From Streptomyces althioticus (GTDB taxonomy: Bacteria; Actinomycetota; Actinomycetes; Streptomycetales; Streptomycetaceae), in NCBI GenBank assembly GCA_014649355.1, contig BMSW01000008.1, positions 124,001-188,000 on the forward strand: a stretch of 64,000 bases of DNA, written 5' to 3'. Below are positions 1 through 8,186 of this stretch, piece after piece. The notes beneath the pieces were generated by a model. That model did not search any database. It was not told the origin of the DNA and saw only the letters and a program-made list of their open reading frames with translations. The position numbers and the translations under genes are program-made. The stretch's first letter is position 1. Each line of letters opens with the position of its first letter.

Positions 1-16
1 GCGGCCGCCGGAGGCC

Positions 17-820
17 TCAGGCGGCCGGACCTCCCGGGTTCGCCAGCGCCTCCGACAGCTCGCGCGCGATCTCCTGCAGCACCGGCACGATCCGCTCCGT
101 CGCCGACTCCGTGACGCGGCCCGCCGGGCCCGAGATGGAGACGGCCGCCGCCGTGGGCGCGTCCGGCACCGGGACCGCCAGGCAGCGCACGCCGATCTCC
201 TGCTCGTTGTCGTCGATGGCGTAGCCCTGCCGGCGCACCTCCTCCAGCGCGGCGAGGAAACCCTCGGGCGTGGTGATGGTCTTCTCCGTGGCCGCGGGCA
301 TGCCCGTACGGCCCAGCAGCGCCCGCACCTCCTCCGGCGGGAACCCGGCCAGCAGCGCCTTGCCGACGCCCGTGGAGTGCGGCAGCACCCGCCGGCCGAC
401 CTCGGTGAACATCCGCATCGAGTGCTTCGACGGCACCTGCGCCACGTACACGATCTCGTCCCCGTCCAGCAGGGCCATGTTCGCCGTCTCGCCGGTCTCC
501 TCCACCAGCCGCGCCAGATACGGCCGCGCCCAGGTGCCCAGCAGCCGGGAGGCCGACTCGCCGAGGCGGATCAGGCGCGGGCCGAGCGCGTACCGCCGGT
601 TGGGCTGCTGGCGCACGTAGCCGCAGGCGACCAGCGTGCGCATCAGGCGGTGGATCGTCGGCAGCGGCAGACCGCTGCTGGCGGACAGCTCGCTCAGGCC
701 GACCTCGCCGCCCGCGTCCGCCATCCGCTCCAGCAGGTCGAAGGCGCGCTCGAGGGACTGCACGCCGCCACTGGCGGCGGGCCGGGCGGAGTCGGTGGTG
801 CTGGCGCTGGACGTCGGCAC
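17..820 (-). CDS. allR: IclR-family regulator of allantoin catabolism (AllR-like)
   Basis: 267-residue DNA-binding regulator with the two-domain IclR plan. A winged helix-turn-helix lies at about residues 20-80 (LSELSASSGLPLPTIHRLMR) and an effector-binding domain follows at about 95-255. GTG start at 820, preceded by a GAAAGGAA ribosome site. It is divergent from allantoinase, and the IclR-allantoinase-allantoicase order is the one I recall from Streptomyces coelicolor (SCO6246-SCO6248), where AllR represses purine-ring catabolism and responds to pathway intermediates. Inferred role: repressor of the neighbouring allB-alc genes through inverted repeats in the 821-1057 gap. The family call is secure; the effector is not visible in the sequence. 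Confidence 0.9.
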   Translation of the reverse strand: MPTSSASTTDSARPAASGGVQSLERAFDLLERMADAGGEVGLSELSASSGLPLPTIHRLMRTLVACGYVRQQPNRRYALGPRLIRLGESASRLLGTWARPYLARLVEETGETANMALLDGDEIVYVAQVPSKHSMRMFTEVGRRVLPHSTGVGKALLAGFPPEEVRALLGRTGMPAATEKTITTPEGFLAALEEVRRQGYAIDDNEQEIGVRCLAVPVPDAPTAAAVSISGPAGRVTESATERIVPVLQEIARELSEALANPGGPAA

Positions 821-909
821 GGCGCGTTCCTTTCGGGGCTGGCAGGAGGTCAGAAGCCTACCCGGCGGCCGGTCGGCGGCCCGCTTGTGCGGAGCTACGT
901 TCTGTGTGA

Positions 910-925
910 CGGAATAATAATTCCG
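910..925. promoter_or_regulatory. inverted repeat CGGAAT-N4-ATTCCG, candidate IclR-type operator
   Basis: Perfect 6-bp arms separated by AATA lie in the allR-allB intergenic region, close to the allR start. It is an AT-rich island in GC-rich surroundings and has the ~16-bp size usual for IclR operators. Assignment to AllR is inference. Confidence 0.45.
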
Positions 926-1011
926 CCTTGTGGAAACGTCCAGACTTCGCGCCCGCGCCGCGGTGACGGCAGGAGCACCCTTGACGCGGTGAGGTCCGGG
1001 GGCAACACTCC

Positions 1012-1028
1012 TTCAACAGAACGTTGAA
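1012..1028. promoter_or_regulatory. inverted repeat TTCAAC-N5-GTTGAA just upstream of allB
   Basis: Perfect 6-bp arms with a 5-nt spacer lie 30 nt before the allB GTG. They sit just downstream of a possible -35 (TTGACG at 981-986) and -10 region (about 1004-1009), a good position for a repressor. Candidate AllR site by position; not verified. Confidence 0.45.
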
Positions 1029-1057
1029 TTTTCCGGCGGACCTGCAGGAGGCTCCGG

Positions 1058-2395
1058 GTGCCCGACGTCCAACTGGTGCTGCGCTCGACCCGCGTCGTCA
1101 CCCCCGAGGGGACGCGCGCCGCGTCCGTCGCCGTGGCCGACGGCACCGTCACGGCCGTCCTGCCGCACGACGCGCCCGTCCCCGACGGCGCCCGCCTGGA
1201 GGACCTCGGGGACGACGTGCTGCTGCCCGGCCTCGTCGACACCCACGTGCACGTCAACGACCCCGGCCGCACCGAGTGGGAGGGCTTCTGGACCGCCACC
1301 CGCGCGGCCGCCGCCGGCGGCATCACCACGCTGGTCGACATGCCGCTCAACTCCCTCCCGCCCACCACGACCGTCGACCACCTGCGCGTCAAGCGGAAGA
1401 CCGCCGCCGACAAGGCGCACATCGACGTCGGCTTCTGGGGCGGCGCCCTCCCCGACAACGGGGCCGACCTGCGCCCGCTGCACGAGGCGGGGGTCTTCGG
1501 CTTCAAGGCGTTCCTGTCGCCGTCCGGCGTCGACGAGTTCCCCCACCTCGACGACGACCACCTCGCGCGCGCCCTGCGGGAGATCGCCTCCTTCGACGGC
1601 CTGCTGATCGTGCACGCCGAGGACCCGCACCAGATCGCCGGCGCCCCGCAGCGCGGCGGCCCCCGCTACGCCGACTTCCTCGCCTCCCGCCCCCGCCGCG
1701 CCGAGGACACCGCCGTCGCGCGACTCCTCGAACACGCCCGGCGGTTCGACGCCCGCGTGCACGTCCTCCACCTCTCCTCCGCCGACGCGCTGCCGCTGCT
1801 CGCCGAGGCCAAGGCGGACGGCGTCCGCGTCACCGTCGAGACCTGCCCCCACTACCTCACCCTCACCGCGGAGGAAGTCCCGGACGGCGCGAGCGAGTTC
1901 AAGTGCTGCCCGCCCATCCGTGAGGCCGCCAACCAGGACCTGCTGTGGCAGGCCCTGGCCGACGGCACCGTCGACTGCGTCGTCACCGACCACTCCCCGT
2001 CCACCGCCGACCTCAAGACGGACGACTTCGCGACCGCCTGGGGCGGCATCTCCGGCCTCCAGCTCAGCCTCCCGGCCGTCTGGACCGAGGCCCGCAGACG
2101 CGGCCACACCCTGGAGGACGTGGTCCGCTGGACGTCGACGCACACCGCCCGGCTGGCCGGCCTCGAGGCACGCAAGGGCGCCATCGCGCCCGGCCACGAC
2201 GCCGACTTCGCCGTCCTCGCCCCCGACGAGACCTTCACCGTCGACCCGGCCGCACTCCAGCACCGCAACCGCGTGACCGCCTACGCCGGACGCACCCTGC
2301 ACGGCGTCGTCAGATCCACCTGGCTGCGCGGCGAACGCGTCCTGGCCGACGGGGAGTTCACCGCACCGAAGGGCCGTCTGCTCACCCGGCCCTGA
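1058..2395 (+). CDS. allB: allantoinase
   Basis: 445-residue cyclic amidohydrolase that opens allantoin to allantoate in the cytoplasm. Visible metal ligands: the HxH pair in DTHVHVNDPGRTEWEG (about residues 66-81), the Lys expected to be carbamylated in GFKAFLSP, His in HAEDP, His in LHLSSAD, and the terminal Asp in VVTDHSPST. Length is normal for bacterial allantoinase. The start is GTG at 1058 with GCAGGAGG seven nt upstream. It is followed after 31 nt by allantoicase, so the two probably share a transcript controlled by the divergent IclR protein. Confidence 0.95.
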   Translation: MPDVQLVLRSTRVVTPEGTRAASVAVADGTVTAVLPHDAPVPDGARLEDLGDDVLLPGLVDTHVHVNDPGRTEWEGFWTATRAAAAGGITTLVDMPLNSLPPTTTVDHLRVKRKTAADKAHIDVGFWGGALPDNGADLRPLHEAGVFGFKAFLSPSGVDEFPHLDDDHLARALREIASFDGLLIVHAEDPHQIAGAPQRGGPRYADFLASRPRRAEDTAVARLLEHARRFDARVHVLHLSSADALPLLAEAKADGVRVTVETCPHYLTLTAEEVPDGASEFKCCPPIREAANQDLLWQALADGTVDCVVTDHSPSTADLKTDDFATAWGGISGLQLSLPAVWTEARRRGHTLEDVVRWTSTHTARLAGLEARKGAIAPGHDADFAVLAPDETFTVDPAALQHRNRVTAYAGRTLHGVVRSTWLRGERVLADGEFTAPKGRLLTRP

Positions 2396-2426
2396 AACGA
2401 CACACGAAAGGCAGGACCACATCACC

Positions 2427-3542
2427 GTGACGGCGATCGAGACCTTCACCGGCGACGCCGGCCCCTACGGCGGCGGCGACCCGTACGCGGACTACCGCAC
2501 CGCCGACTTCCCCTTCACCCACCTCGCCGACCTCGCCGACCGCCGGCTCGGCGCCGGTGTCATCGCCGCCAACGACGAGTTCTTCGCCCAGCGCGAGAAC
2601 CTCCTGCTGCCCGGCCGCCCCGTCTTCGACCCCGAACGCTTCGGCCACAAGGGCAAGATCATGGACGGCTGGGAGACCCGGCGGCGGCGCGGTGTCTCCG
2701 CCGGCCACCCCTGGCCCGCCGACGACGACCACGACTGGGCGCTGATCCGCCTCGGCACGCCCGGCGTCGTCCGCGGCATCGTCGTCGACACCGCCCACTT
2801 CCGCGGCAACTACCCGCAGGCGGTCTCGGTCGAGGGCACCGCCGTCGACGGCTCCCCGTCGCCCGAGGAGCTGCTGTCCGACGACGTGAAGTGGACGACG
2901 CTGGTGCCGCGCACCCGCATCGGAGGCCACGCGGCCAACGGCTTCGCCGTCACCGCCGAACAGCGCTTCACCCACCTGCGCCTCAACCAGCACCCCGACG
3001 GCGGCATCGCGCGCCTGCGCGTCCACGGCGAGGTCGTCCCCGACCTGGCCTGGCTCACCGCGCTCGGCACCTTCGACGTCGTCGCCCTGGAGAACGGCGG
3101 CCACGTCGAGGACGCCTCCGACCGCTTCTACTCGCCCGCCGCCAACACCATCCGGCCCGGCCGCTCCCAGAAGATGGACGACGGCTGGGAGACCCGGCGG
3201 CGCCGCGACCACGGCCACGACTGGATCACGTACCGCCTGGTCGCCCAGTCGCAGGTCCGCGCGCTGGAGATCGACACCGCCTATCTCAAGGGCAACGCCG
3301 CCGGCTGGGCCTCGGTGTCCGTGCGGGACGGCGAGGACGGCGACTGGCGGGAGATCCTGCCCCGCACCCGCCTCCAGCCCGATACCAACCACCGCTTCGT
3401 CCTCCCGGACCCCGCGGTGGGCACCCACGCGCGCGTGGACATCCACCCCGACGGCGGCATCTCCCGCCTGCGTCTCTTCGGCACCCTGACGGACCGGGGG
3501 ACGGCGGTGCTGGAGGCGCGGAGGCAGGAGCTCGGGGGCTGA
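2427..3542 (+). CDS. alc: allantoicase
   Basis: 371-residue enzyme hydrolysing allantoate to ureidoglycolate and urea. It shows the internal duplication typical of allantoicase. Each half carries a DGWETRRRR segment (about residues 78-86 and 251-259) and a later HPDGGI(A/S)RLR segment (about 190-200 and 337-347). The start is GTG at 2427 with a weak AGGCAGGA ribosome site. It lies 31 nt after allB and ends just before a strong convergent hairpin. No ureidoglycolate-processing or urease gene lies next to it here. Confidence 0.95.
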   Translation: MTAIETFTGDAGPYGGGDPYADYRTADFPFTHLADLADRRLGAGVIAANDEFFAQRENLLLPGRPVFDPERFGHKGKIMDGWETRRRRGVSAGHPWPADDDHDWALIRLGTPGVVRGIVVDTAHFRGNYPQAVSVEGTAVDGSPSPEELLSDDVKWTTLVPRTRIGGHAANGFAVTAEQRFTHLRLNQHPDGGIARLRVHGEVVPDLAWLTALGTFDVVALENGGHVEDASDRFYSPAANTIRPGRSQKMDDGWETRRRRDHGHDWITYRLVAQSQVRALEIDTAYLKGNAAGWASVSVRDGEDGDWREILPRTRLQPDTNHRFVLPDPAVGTHARVDIHPDGGISRLRLFGTLTDRGTAVLEARRQELGG

Positions 3543-3560
3543 CCCGGCTGAACCCCGTGC

Positions 3561-3594
3561 CGGGCGCCCGCCACCGGGAAGAAGCGGGCGCCCG
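3561..3594. terminator. bidirectional terminator between alc and the SDR gene
   Basis: CGGGCGCCCGC (3561-3571) pairs perfectly with GCGGGCGCCCG (3584-3594) across a 12-nt loop. It sits between two convergent genes. There is no T-tract, as is common in Streptomyces. Confidence 0.7.
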
Positions 3595-3623
3595 CCTTCC
3601 GGAAGCGGGCGCCCCGGGGCCGG

Positions 3624-4376
3624 TCAGGCCGCGTGACCGCCGTCCACCGCCACCTCCGCGCCCGTCACGTACGCGGCGCCCGCGAGGTGGACGACCGTCT
3701 CCGCGACCTCCTCCGCCGTACCGAACCGGCCCAGTGCGGTGGCCGCCGCCTGGCCGGCCGCGTGAGGGCCGCCGGCCGGGTTCATGTCCGTGTCGGTCGG
3801 GCCCGGGTGCACGATGTTCGCGGTGATCCCGCGTTCGCCCAGCTCCCGCGCCAGCGCCTTGGTGAGCCCCACCAGCGCCGCCTTGCTCATCGCGTACAGG
3901 GTCCCGCCGGGGCCCGTCACCCGCTGCGCCATGCACGAGCCGACGGTGACGATCCGGCCCCCGCGTGACATCACCTCGGCCGCCGCCCGCGTGGTCAGGA
4001 AGACGCCGCGCACGTTTACCGCGAGCACCCGGTCGACGTCGGCGGGGGAGAGGGACTCCATCGGGCCGAGCGCGCCGATCCCCGCGTTGTTCACCAGTAC
4101 GTCCAGCCGGCCCAGTTCCCGCACGGCCGCGGTCACCGCGGAGGCCGCCTCGTCCGGGTCGCCGGCGTCCGCGCGCAGGGCCACCGCGCGGCGCCCCAGC
4201 GCCTCGACGGCCCGTACGACCTCCTCCGCCGCCTCCTTGCCGTTCACGTACGTCACCGCGACGTCCGCGCCCTCCCGGGCGAGCCGCAACGCCGTCGCGG
4301 CGCCGATGCCGCGGCTGCCGCCGGTCACCAGCGCCGCCCGGCCGAGCAGGGTCTTCTCCGTGGTCTGTGTGGTCAT
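3624..4376 (-). CDS. SDR-family oxidoreductase (FabG-like)
   Basis: 250-residue classical short-chain dehydrogenase/reductase. The NADP-binding TGGSRGIG motif is at about residues 18-25, NNAG at about 92, and the catalytic YxxxK (YAMSK) at about 162-166, with a preceding Ser. ATG start at 4376. Cytosolic NAD(P)-dependent oxidation or reduction of an alcohol/ketone; substrate unknown. It is convergent with alc and divergent from the ribonuclease gene, so no operon context helps. Confidence 0.85.
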   Translation of the reverse strand: MTTQTTEKTLLGRAALVTGGSRGIGAATALRLAREGADVAVTYVNGKEAAEEVVRAVEALGRRAVALRADAGDPDEAASAVTAAVRELGRLDVLVNNAGIGALGPMESLSPADVDRVLAVNVRGVFLTTRAAAEVMSRGGRIVTVGSCMAQRVTGPGGTLYAMSKAALVGLTKALARELGERGITANIVHPGPTDTDMNPAGGPHAAGQAAATALGRFGTAEEVAETVVHLAGAAYVTGAEVAVDGGHAA

Positions 4377-4554
4377 ACGTCCATCTCAGCCGCCGGCCCG
4401 GCAGAGCGCTGGCGGCGATCGGACGTCGACCTGCCGCGCCGTCACCCGGTCCCGCACACCCTCGTGTTACGTCACGGGAAACTCATCGGACCGCACCGAA
4501 AAATCCATGTACTTGACATTGACATGCCAGTGTCTACGCGCGTCATCATGGAGT

Positions 4555-4992
4555 ATGCGATTCCCCCCACGAGCGGCCCGGTCCGGGGCCGCAGCAGCCT
4601 TCCTGTCCGTCCTTCTGCTGGGCGGCGGCGGAGCGCTCTCCGCGCCGGCGGCCCACGCCGCCCCCGCCAGCCCCGTCGCCGCGTCCGCCGCGCCGTCCGT
4701 CCTGGCGGTCGGCGACATCTGCTACGGCGACCTGCCGTCCGAGGCGCACGACACCCTCGACCTGATCGAACAGGGCGGCCCGTTCCCGTTCGAGCAGGAC
4801 GGCACGGTCTTCCAGAACAGGGAGGGCATCCTCCCCGACCAGAACACCGGCTACTACCACGAGTACACGGTGATCACGCCCGGTTCCCCCACCCGTGGCG
4901 CCCGCCGGATCGTGACCGGTGAGGAGAACCAGGAGGACTACTACACCGCCGACCACTACGCCTCGTTCGACCTGGTCGACTACTCCTGCTGA
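4555..4992 (+). CDS. secreted guanyl-specific ribonuclease, RNase Sa family
   Basis: 145-residue preprotein with a Sec-type signal peptide (basic MRFPPRAARS, hydrophobic core, AHA cleavage region near residue 35) and a C-terminal domain closely resembling RNase Sa. The family catalytic residues are visible: Glu in YHEYTVI, Arg in ARRIVTG and His in ADHYASF. Two Cys (in GDICYG and at the C-terminus) match the single disulphide. It cleaves RNA 3' of G outside the cell. The start is ATG 4555; no clear ribosome site precedes it, and TTGACA-like boxes at 4513-4524 suggest a very short leader or leaderless message. No barstar-like inhibitor gene is adjacent. Confidence 0.85.
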   Translation: MRFPPRAARSGAAAAFLSVLLLGGGGALSAPAAHAAPASPVAASAAPSVLAVGDICYGDLPSEAHDTLDLIEQGGPFPFEQDGTVFQNREGILPDQNTGYYHEYTVITPGSPTRGARRIVTGEENQEDYYTADHYASFDLVDYSC

Positions 4993-5034
4993 CCGATCGT
5001 CGGTTCCTTCGGTTCGTGACCGACCGTCGGTTCC
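4991..5034. repeat. 17-bp direct repeat at the 3' end of the RNase gene
   Basis: GACCGATCGTCGGTTCC (4991-5007) recurs with one change at 5018-5034. Each copy contains a small inverted repeat (ACCGA/TCGGT), so it may act as a weak terminator between convergent genes. Confidence 0.5.
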
Positions 5035-5049
5035 TGGCCGCCCGGCGGC

Positions 5050-5253
5050 TCACCCGCCGGGCTTCCGGGTCTCCGCGACGGCGAACAGGGCGACGCCCAG
5101 CACCAGCAGGGCGACGCTCGCGTAGATCTCGTACCCGTCGAAGAACCCGGTCCGCCGCACCAGGCCCCAGTTCCAGTCGGTGAACTCCGTCACCAGACCG
5201 GCCACGCCCTGCAGCACGGCCACGAACCCCACGATCTCCAGCAGCTTCCTCAT
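5050..5253 (-). CDS. small two-helix membrane protein of unknown function
   Basis: 67 residues with two hydrophobic segments (about 5-21 and 44-62) separated by a polar loop (TEFTDWNWGLVRRTGFFDGYE). It ends with a basic tail. ATG start at 5253. I do not recognise a family. Codon use is normal for the region and the gene stands alone between the RNase and the histidine kinase. Confidence 0.6.
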   Translation of the reverse strand: MRKLLEIVGFVAVLQGVAGLVTEFTDWNWGLVRRTGFFDGYEIYASVALLVLGVALFAVAETRKPGG

Positions 5254-5432
5254 GCCCCCGACTCTCGCCCCGCGGACCCCCCACCCACATCGGCCGCGGG
5301 GCGAGGCCTTTCCGACCGAGGTGGACGGCCTTCCGCGCCCGGGACGCCGAAAGTCTGAGGTCCTGCGACTTTCGTCGACGATCCCGGCCCGGAGGGGCCG
5401 CGCCCGGACTCCACTGCATAGATTTGTCGACC

Positions 5433-6680
5433 GTGACCGATGACAAGGCGGCGAGGACCGCGCCCGTGTACACGGGGCCCAGGTGGTTCTTCCCGTCCGC
5501 CCTCATCCACGAGCTGGACCCCGACGCCGGCCGCTCCGGCCGCCGCCCCCGGCGTACCGCCCGCGACTGGGTCGTCGACTTCTCCTGCTTCCTGCTCGCG
5601 GTGCTCATCGGACTGCTCGGCGCCGAGACGCTGGAGAACTCCGACCTTCCCCGGGCGTTGAGCGTCGCCGACCAGGTCCTCGGCGCGCTCTCCTGTGCCG
5701 CGGTCTGGCTGCGCCGCCGGTGGCCGTTCGCCCTGGCCGCCGCCATGGTGCCGGTCAGCTTCGTCTCCGAGACCTCCGGCGGGGTCGCGGTCATCGCCCT
5801 GTTCACGCTCGCCGTGCACCGGCCCTTCCGGTACGTGGCCTGGGTGGCCGGCGCGCAGCTGGCGCTGGTGCCGCTGTACTTCTGGTGGCGCCCCGACCCC
5901 GACCTGCCGTACGCCGCCGTCGTCATCCTCTTCGTCGTCATGACGGGCGCCGTCGTCGGCTGGGGCATGTTCGTCCGGTCCAAACGGCAGCTCATGCTCA
6001 GCCTGCGGGACCGGGCCCGGCGCGCCGAGACGGAGGCGCGGCTGCGGGCCGAACAGGCCCAGCGGCTGGCCCGCGAGGCCATCGCGCGGGAGATGCACGA
6101 CGTGCTCGCGCACCGGCTGACGCTGCTCAGCGTGCACGCGGGCGCGCTGGAGTTCCGGCCGGACGCCCCGCGCGACGAGATCGCGCGGGCGGCCGGGGTG
6201 ATCCGGGAGAGCGCGCACGAGGCACTTCAGGATCTACGGGAGATCATCGGGGTGCTGCGGGCCGGCGACAGCGAGGACGCGGGGCGTCCGCAGCCGACGC
6301 TGGCGGCGCTGGACACCCTCGTCGCCGAGTCCCGTCAGGCGGGCATGAAGGTCGCCCTGGACCAGCGGGTCACCGACGCCGCCTCCGTCCCCGCCTCCGT
6401 CGGGCGCACCGCCTACCGCATCGCCCAGGAGGGCCTGACCAACGCCCGCAAGCACGCCCCCGGCACGGAGGTCACGGTCTCCGTCACGGGCGGCCCGGGC
6501 GAGGACCTCACCGTGCGGGTCCACAACCCGCCCCCGGAAGGGGACGTTCCCCCGGTTCCCGGCGCGGGCCAGGGTCTGATCGGCCTGAGGGAGCGGGCGA
6601 CGCTGGCGGGGGGTTCCCTGGAACACGGGCGGACGCCGGGGGGCGGCTTCGAGGTGAGGGCACGGCTGCCGTGGCGCTAG
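5433..6680 (+). CDS. sensor histidine kinase (DesK/NarL-type)
   Basis: About 415 residues. Four or five membrane helices lie in the N-terminal half. A coiled linker (RARRAETEARLRAEQAQRLA) leads to a HisKA_3 dimerisation helix with phosphoacceptor His222 in REMHDVLAHRL, and then a HATPase domain (NARKHAP N-box, GAGQGLIGLRERA G-box). The partner regulator starts 328 nt downstream. A TAGATT -10-like hexamer at 5419-5424, eight nt before GTG 5433, suggests a leaderless start there; TTG 5424 is the alternative. Membrane sensor; signal unknown. Confidence 0.85.
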   Translation: MTDDKAARTAPVYTGPRWFFPSALIHELDPDAGRSGRRPRRTARDWVVDFSCFLLAVLIGLLGAETLENSDLPRALSVADQVLGALSCAAVWLRRRWPFALAAAMVPVSFVSETSGGVAVIALFTLAVHRPFRYVAWVAGAQLALVPLYFWWRPDPDLPYAAVVILFVVMTGAVVGWGMFVRSKRQLMLSLRDRARRAETEARLRAEQAQRLAREAIAREMHDVLAHRLTLLSVHAGALEFRPDAPRDEIARAAGVIRESAHEALQDLREIIGVLRAGDSEDAGRPQPTLAALDTLVAESRQAGMKVALDQRVTDAASVPASVGRTAYRIAQEGLTNARKHAPGTEVTVSVTGGPGEDLTVRVHNPPPEGDVPPVPGAGQGLIGLRERATLAGGSLEHGRTPGGGFEVRARLPWR

Positions 6681-6695
6681 ACGCGGTTCCAACCG

Positions 6696-6931
6696 CGGCA
6701 CCTTTGCAGCGCGCGTCGGTTGCAGTTCCGTGCCTGCGGTTCAGGAGGGCTTCGCCATGTCGTACGCGGGGTGCGGGCCGTTGGGGTTGGTCGCGCAGTT
6801 CCCCGCGCCCCTTCGGGGCGCCGCCGTCTGCGGGCAGTCGTGCCGCGGGGGCGGCACGGGTGGGCGCAGGCGGCACCTTTGCAGCGCACGTCGGTTGCAG
6901 TTCGGTGCCTGCGGTTCAGGGGGTGCTTCGC
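6696..6931. repeat. duplicated ~55-bp element between kinase and regulator
   Basis: A segment at 6696-6755 recurs at 6871-6931, offset by 175 bp, with only a few substitutions over about 55 bp. Both copies begin CGGCACCTTTGCAGCGC and end near TTCGC. No convincing coding sequence lies in this 328-bp gap. The space between the copies holds the dispersed element at 6791. Confidence 0.75.
6791..6821 (-). repeat. dispersed Streptomyces repeat (GGGCGCGGGGAACTGCGCGA type) with hairpin
   Basis: Positions 6791-6811 are the exact reverse complement of 43326-43346 (21 of 21 bases). The 3' part forms GCGCCCC-TTC-GGGGCGC (6805-6821), a compact hairpin. From memory this motif is scattered through Streptomyces intergenic regions; its role is unknown to me. 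Here it could act as a terminator or attenuator between the kinase and its regulator. Confidence 0.7.
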
Positions 6932-7008
6932 ACGGGGCGCCCGCGCGCGCCGCGTTGCGCTGGCACCCCCTGGGCCACAGCACCCGGGTGCATGATTACG
7001 TACCGCCC

Positions 7009-7689
7009 ATGACAAGAATCCGCGTGCTCCTCGTAGACGACGACCCCCTCGTCCGCGCCGGCCTCTCCTTCATGCTGGGCGGCGCCGACGACATCGAGAT
7101 CGTCGGAGAGGCCGCCGACGGCGCCGAGGTCACCGCACTCGTCGACCGCACCCACCCGGACGTCGTCCTCATGGACATCCGCATGCCCTCCGTCGACGGC
7201 CTCACCGCCACCGAGACGCTGCGCGGCCGCGACGACGCCCCGCAGGTCGTCGTGCTGACCACCTTCCACGCCGACGACCAGGTCCTGCGCGCCCTCCGCG
7301 CGGGCGCGGCCGGCTTCGTGCTGAAGGACACCCCGCCCGCCGAGATCGTGGCCGCGGTACGCCGCGTCGCGGCCGGCGACCCGGTGCTGTCGCCCGCGGT
7401 CACCCGGCAGCTGATGGCCCACGCCGCCGGCGACCCGGGCCCCGGCGACACCCGTCGTGCCCGCGCCCGCGACCGCGTCGCCGCCCTCAACGACCGTGAG
7501 CGCGAGGTCGCCGTGGCCGTCGGCCGGGGCCTCGCCAACGCGGAGATCGCCGCCGAGCTGTACATGAGCGTGGCCACCGTCAAGACGCACGTCTCGCGCA
7601 TCCTCGCCAAGCTCGACCTCAACAACCGTGTCCAGATCGCGCTGCTCGCCCACGACGCGGGCCTGCTGGAGGAGACCGACACCCCGTGA
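7009..7689 (+). CDS. NarL/LuxR-family response regulator
   Basis: 226 residues. The receiver domain (about 1-120) has the acidic pocket DDD at 10-12, phosphoacceptor Asp56 (VVLMDIRMP), Thr in VVLTTFH and Lys in FVLKDTPP. A LuxR-type helix-turn-helix (LNDREREVAVAVGRGLANAE ... VKTHVSRIL) lies at about 160-215. ATG 7009 follows a GATTAC-like -10 at 6995-7000 by nine nt, so it may be leaderless. The pair with the upstream kinase is clear. It overlaps the thioesterase start by 4 nt (GTGA). Confidence 0.88.
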   Translation: MTRIRVLLVDDDPLVRAGLSFMLGGADDIEIVGEAADGAEVTALVDRTHPDVVLMDIRMPSVDGLTATETLRGRDDAPQVVVLTTFHADDQVLRALRAGAAGFVLKDTPPAEIVAAVRRVAAGDPVLSPAVTRQLMAHAAGDPGPGDTRRARARDRVAALNDREREVAVAVGRGLANAEIAAELYMSVATVKTHVSRILAKLDLNNRVQIALLAHDAGLLEETDTP

Positions 7690-8144
7690 CGCCCACCACG
7701 CCCCCGCAGCCCGAGCCCGCGCCCGAACTCGGCCTCGCCGCCGCGCGACAACTGCTGGGCGCCCAGCCCTTCAGCAGACTGCTCGGCGCCCGCATCACCG
7801 CCTTCGGCGACGGCGGGGCCACCCTGGAGATCGACATCCGGGAGGACCTGCACCAGCAGAACGGCTTCCTGCACGGCGGCGTCCTCGCCTACGCCGCCGA
7901 CAACGCGCTCACCTTCGCCGCCGGCGCGGTCCTCGGCCCGTCCGTGCTGACCGGCGGCTTCTCCGTCCAGTACCTGCGTCCCGCCACCGGCCGCACCCTC
8001 CGCGCCCGCGCCACCGTCGTCCACGCGGGCAGACGCCAGGCGGTCACCCGCTGCGACCTCCTCACGGTGACGGAGGACGACGAGGAGACCCTGTGCGCGG
8101 TGGCGCAGGGGACCGTCCTCCCGGTGACGACCCGCTCGTCATGA
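7686..8144 (+). CDS. PaaI-type hotdog thioesterase
   Basis: 152-residue hotdog-fold protein. The long helix NGFLHGGVLAYAADNALT (about residues 59-76) carries the HGG signature of PaaI/YbgC-like acyl-CoA thioesterases. GTG start at 7686 overlaps the stop of the response regulator, so the two are translationally coupled. Likely a cytosolic acyl- or aryl-CoA thioesterase; substrate unknown. Why it is coupled to a two-component regulator is unclear. Confidence 0.8.
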   Translation: MTPTTPPQPEPAPELGLAAARQLLGAQPFSRLLGARITAFGDGGATLEIDIREDLHQQNGFLHGGVLAYAADNALTFAAGAVLGPSVLTGGFSVQYLRPATGRTLRARATVVHAGRRQAVTRCDLLTVTEDDEETLCAVAQGTVLPVTTRSS

Positions 8145-8151
8145 AGCGATG

Positions 8152-8181
8152 AAAAAAAGAGGGGGTGTCACCGACACCCCC
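8152..8181 (-). terminator. intrinsic terminator of the oxidoreductase gene
   Basis: GGGGGTGTC-ACC-GACACCCCC (8161-8181) is a perfect 9-bp stem with a 3-nt loop. On the minus strand it is followed by seven Ts (A-run at 8152-8158). It lies 5 nt beyond the stop of the 8187-9209 gene: a textbook Rho-independent terminator. Confidence 0.9.
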
Positions 8182-8186
8182 ACGTC

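Noticed and set aside
3784..4554. Long plus-strand frame leading into the ribonuclease
   Set aside because: It overlaps the SDR gene antisense and lacks protein features; the signal peptide starts at 4555.
6730..7008. N-terminal extension of the response regulator in the same frame
   Set aside because: The extension translates the duplicated repeat region; the receiver domain begins cleanly at ATG 7009 with a -10 box just upstream.
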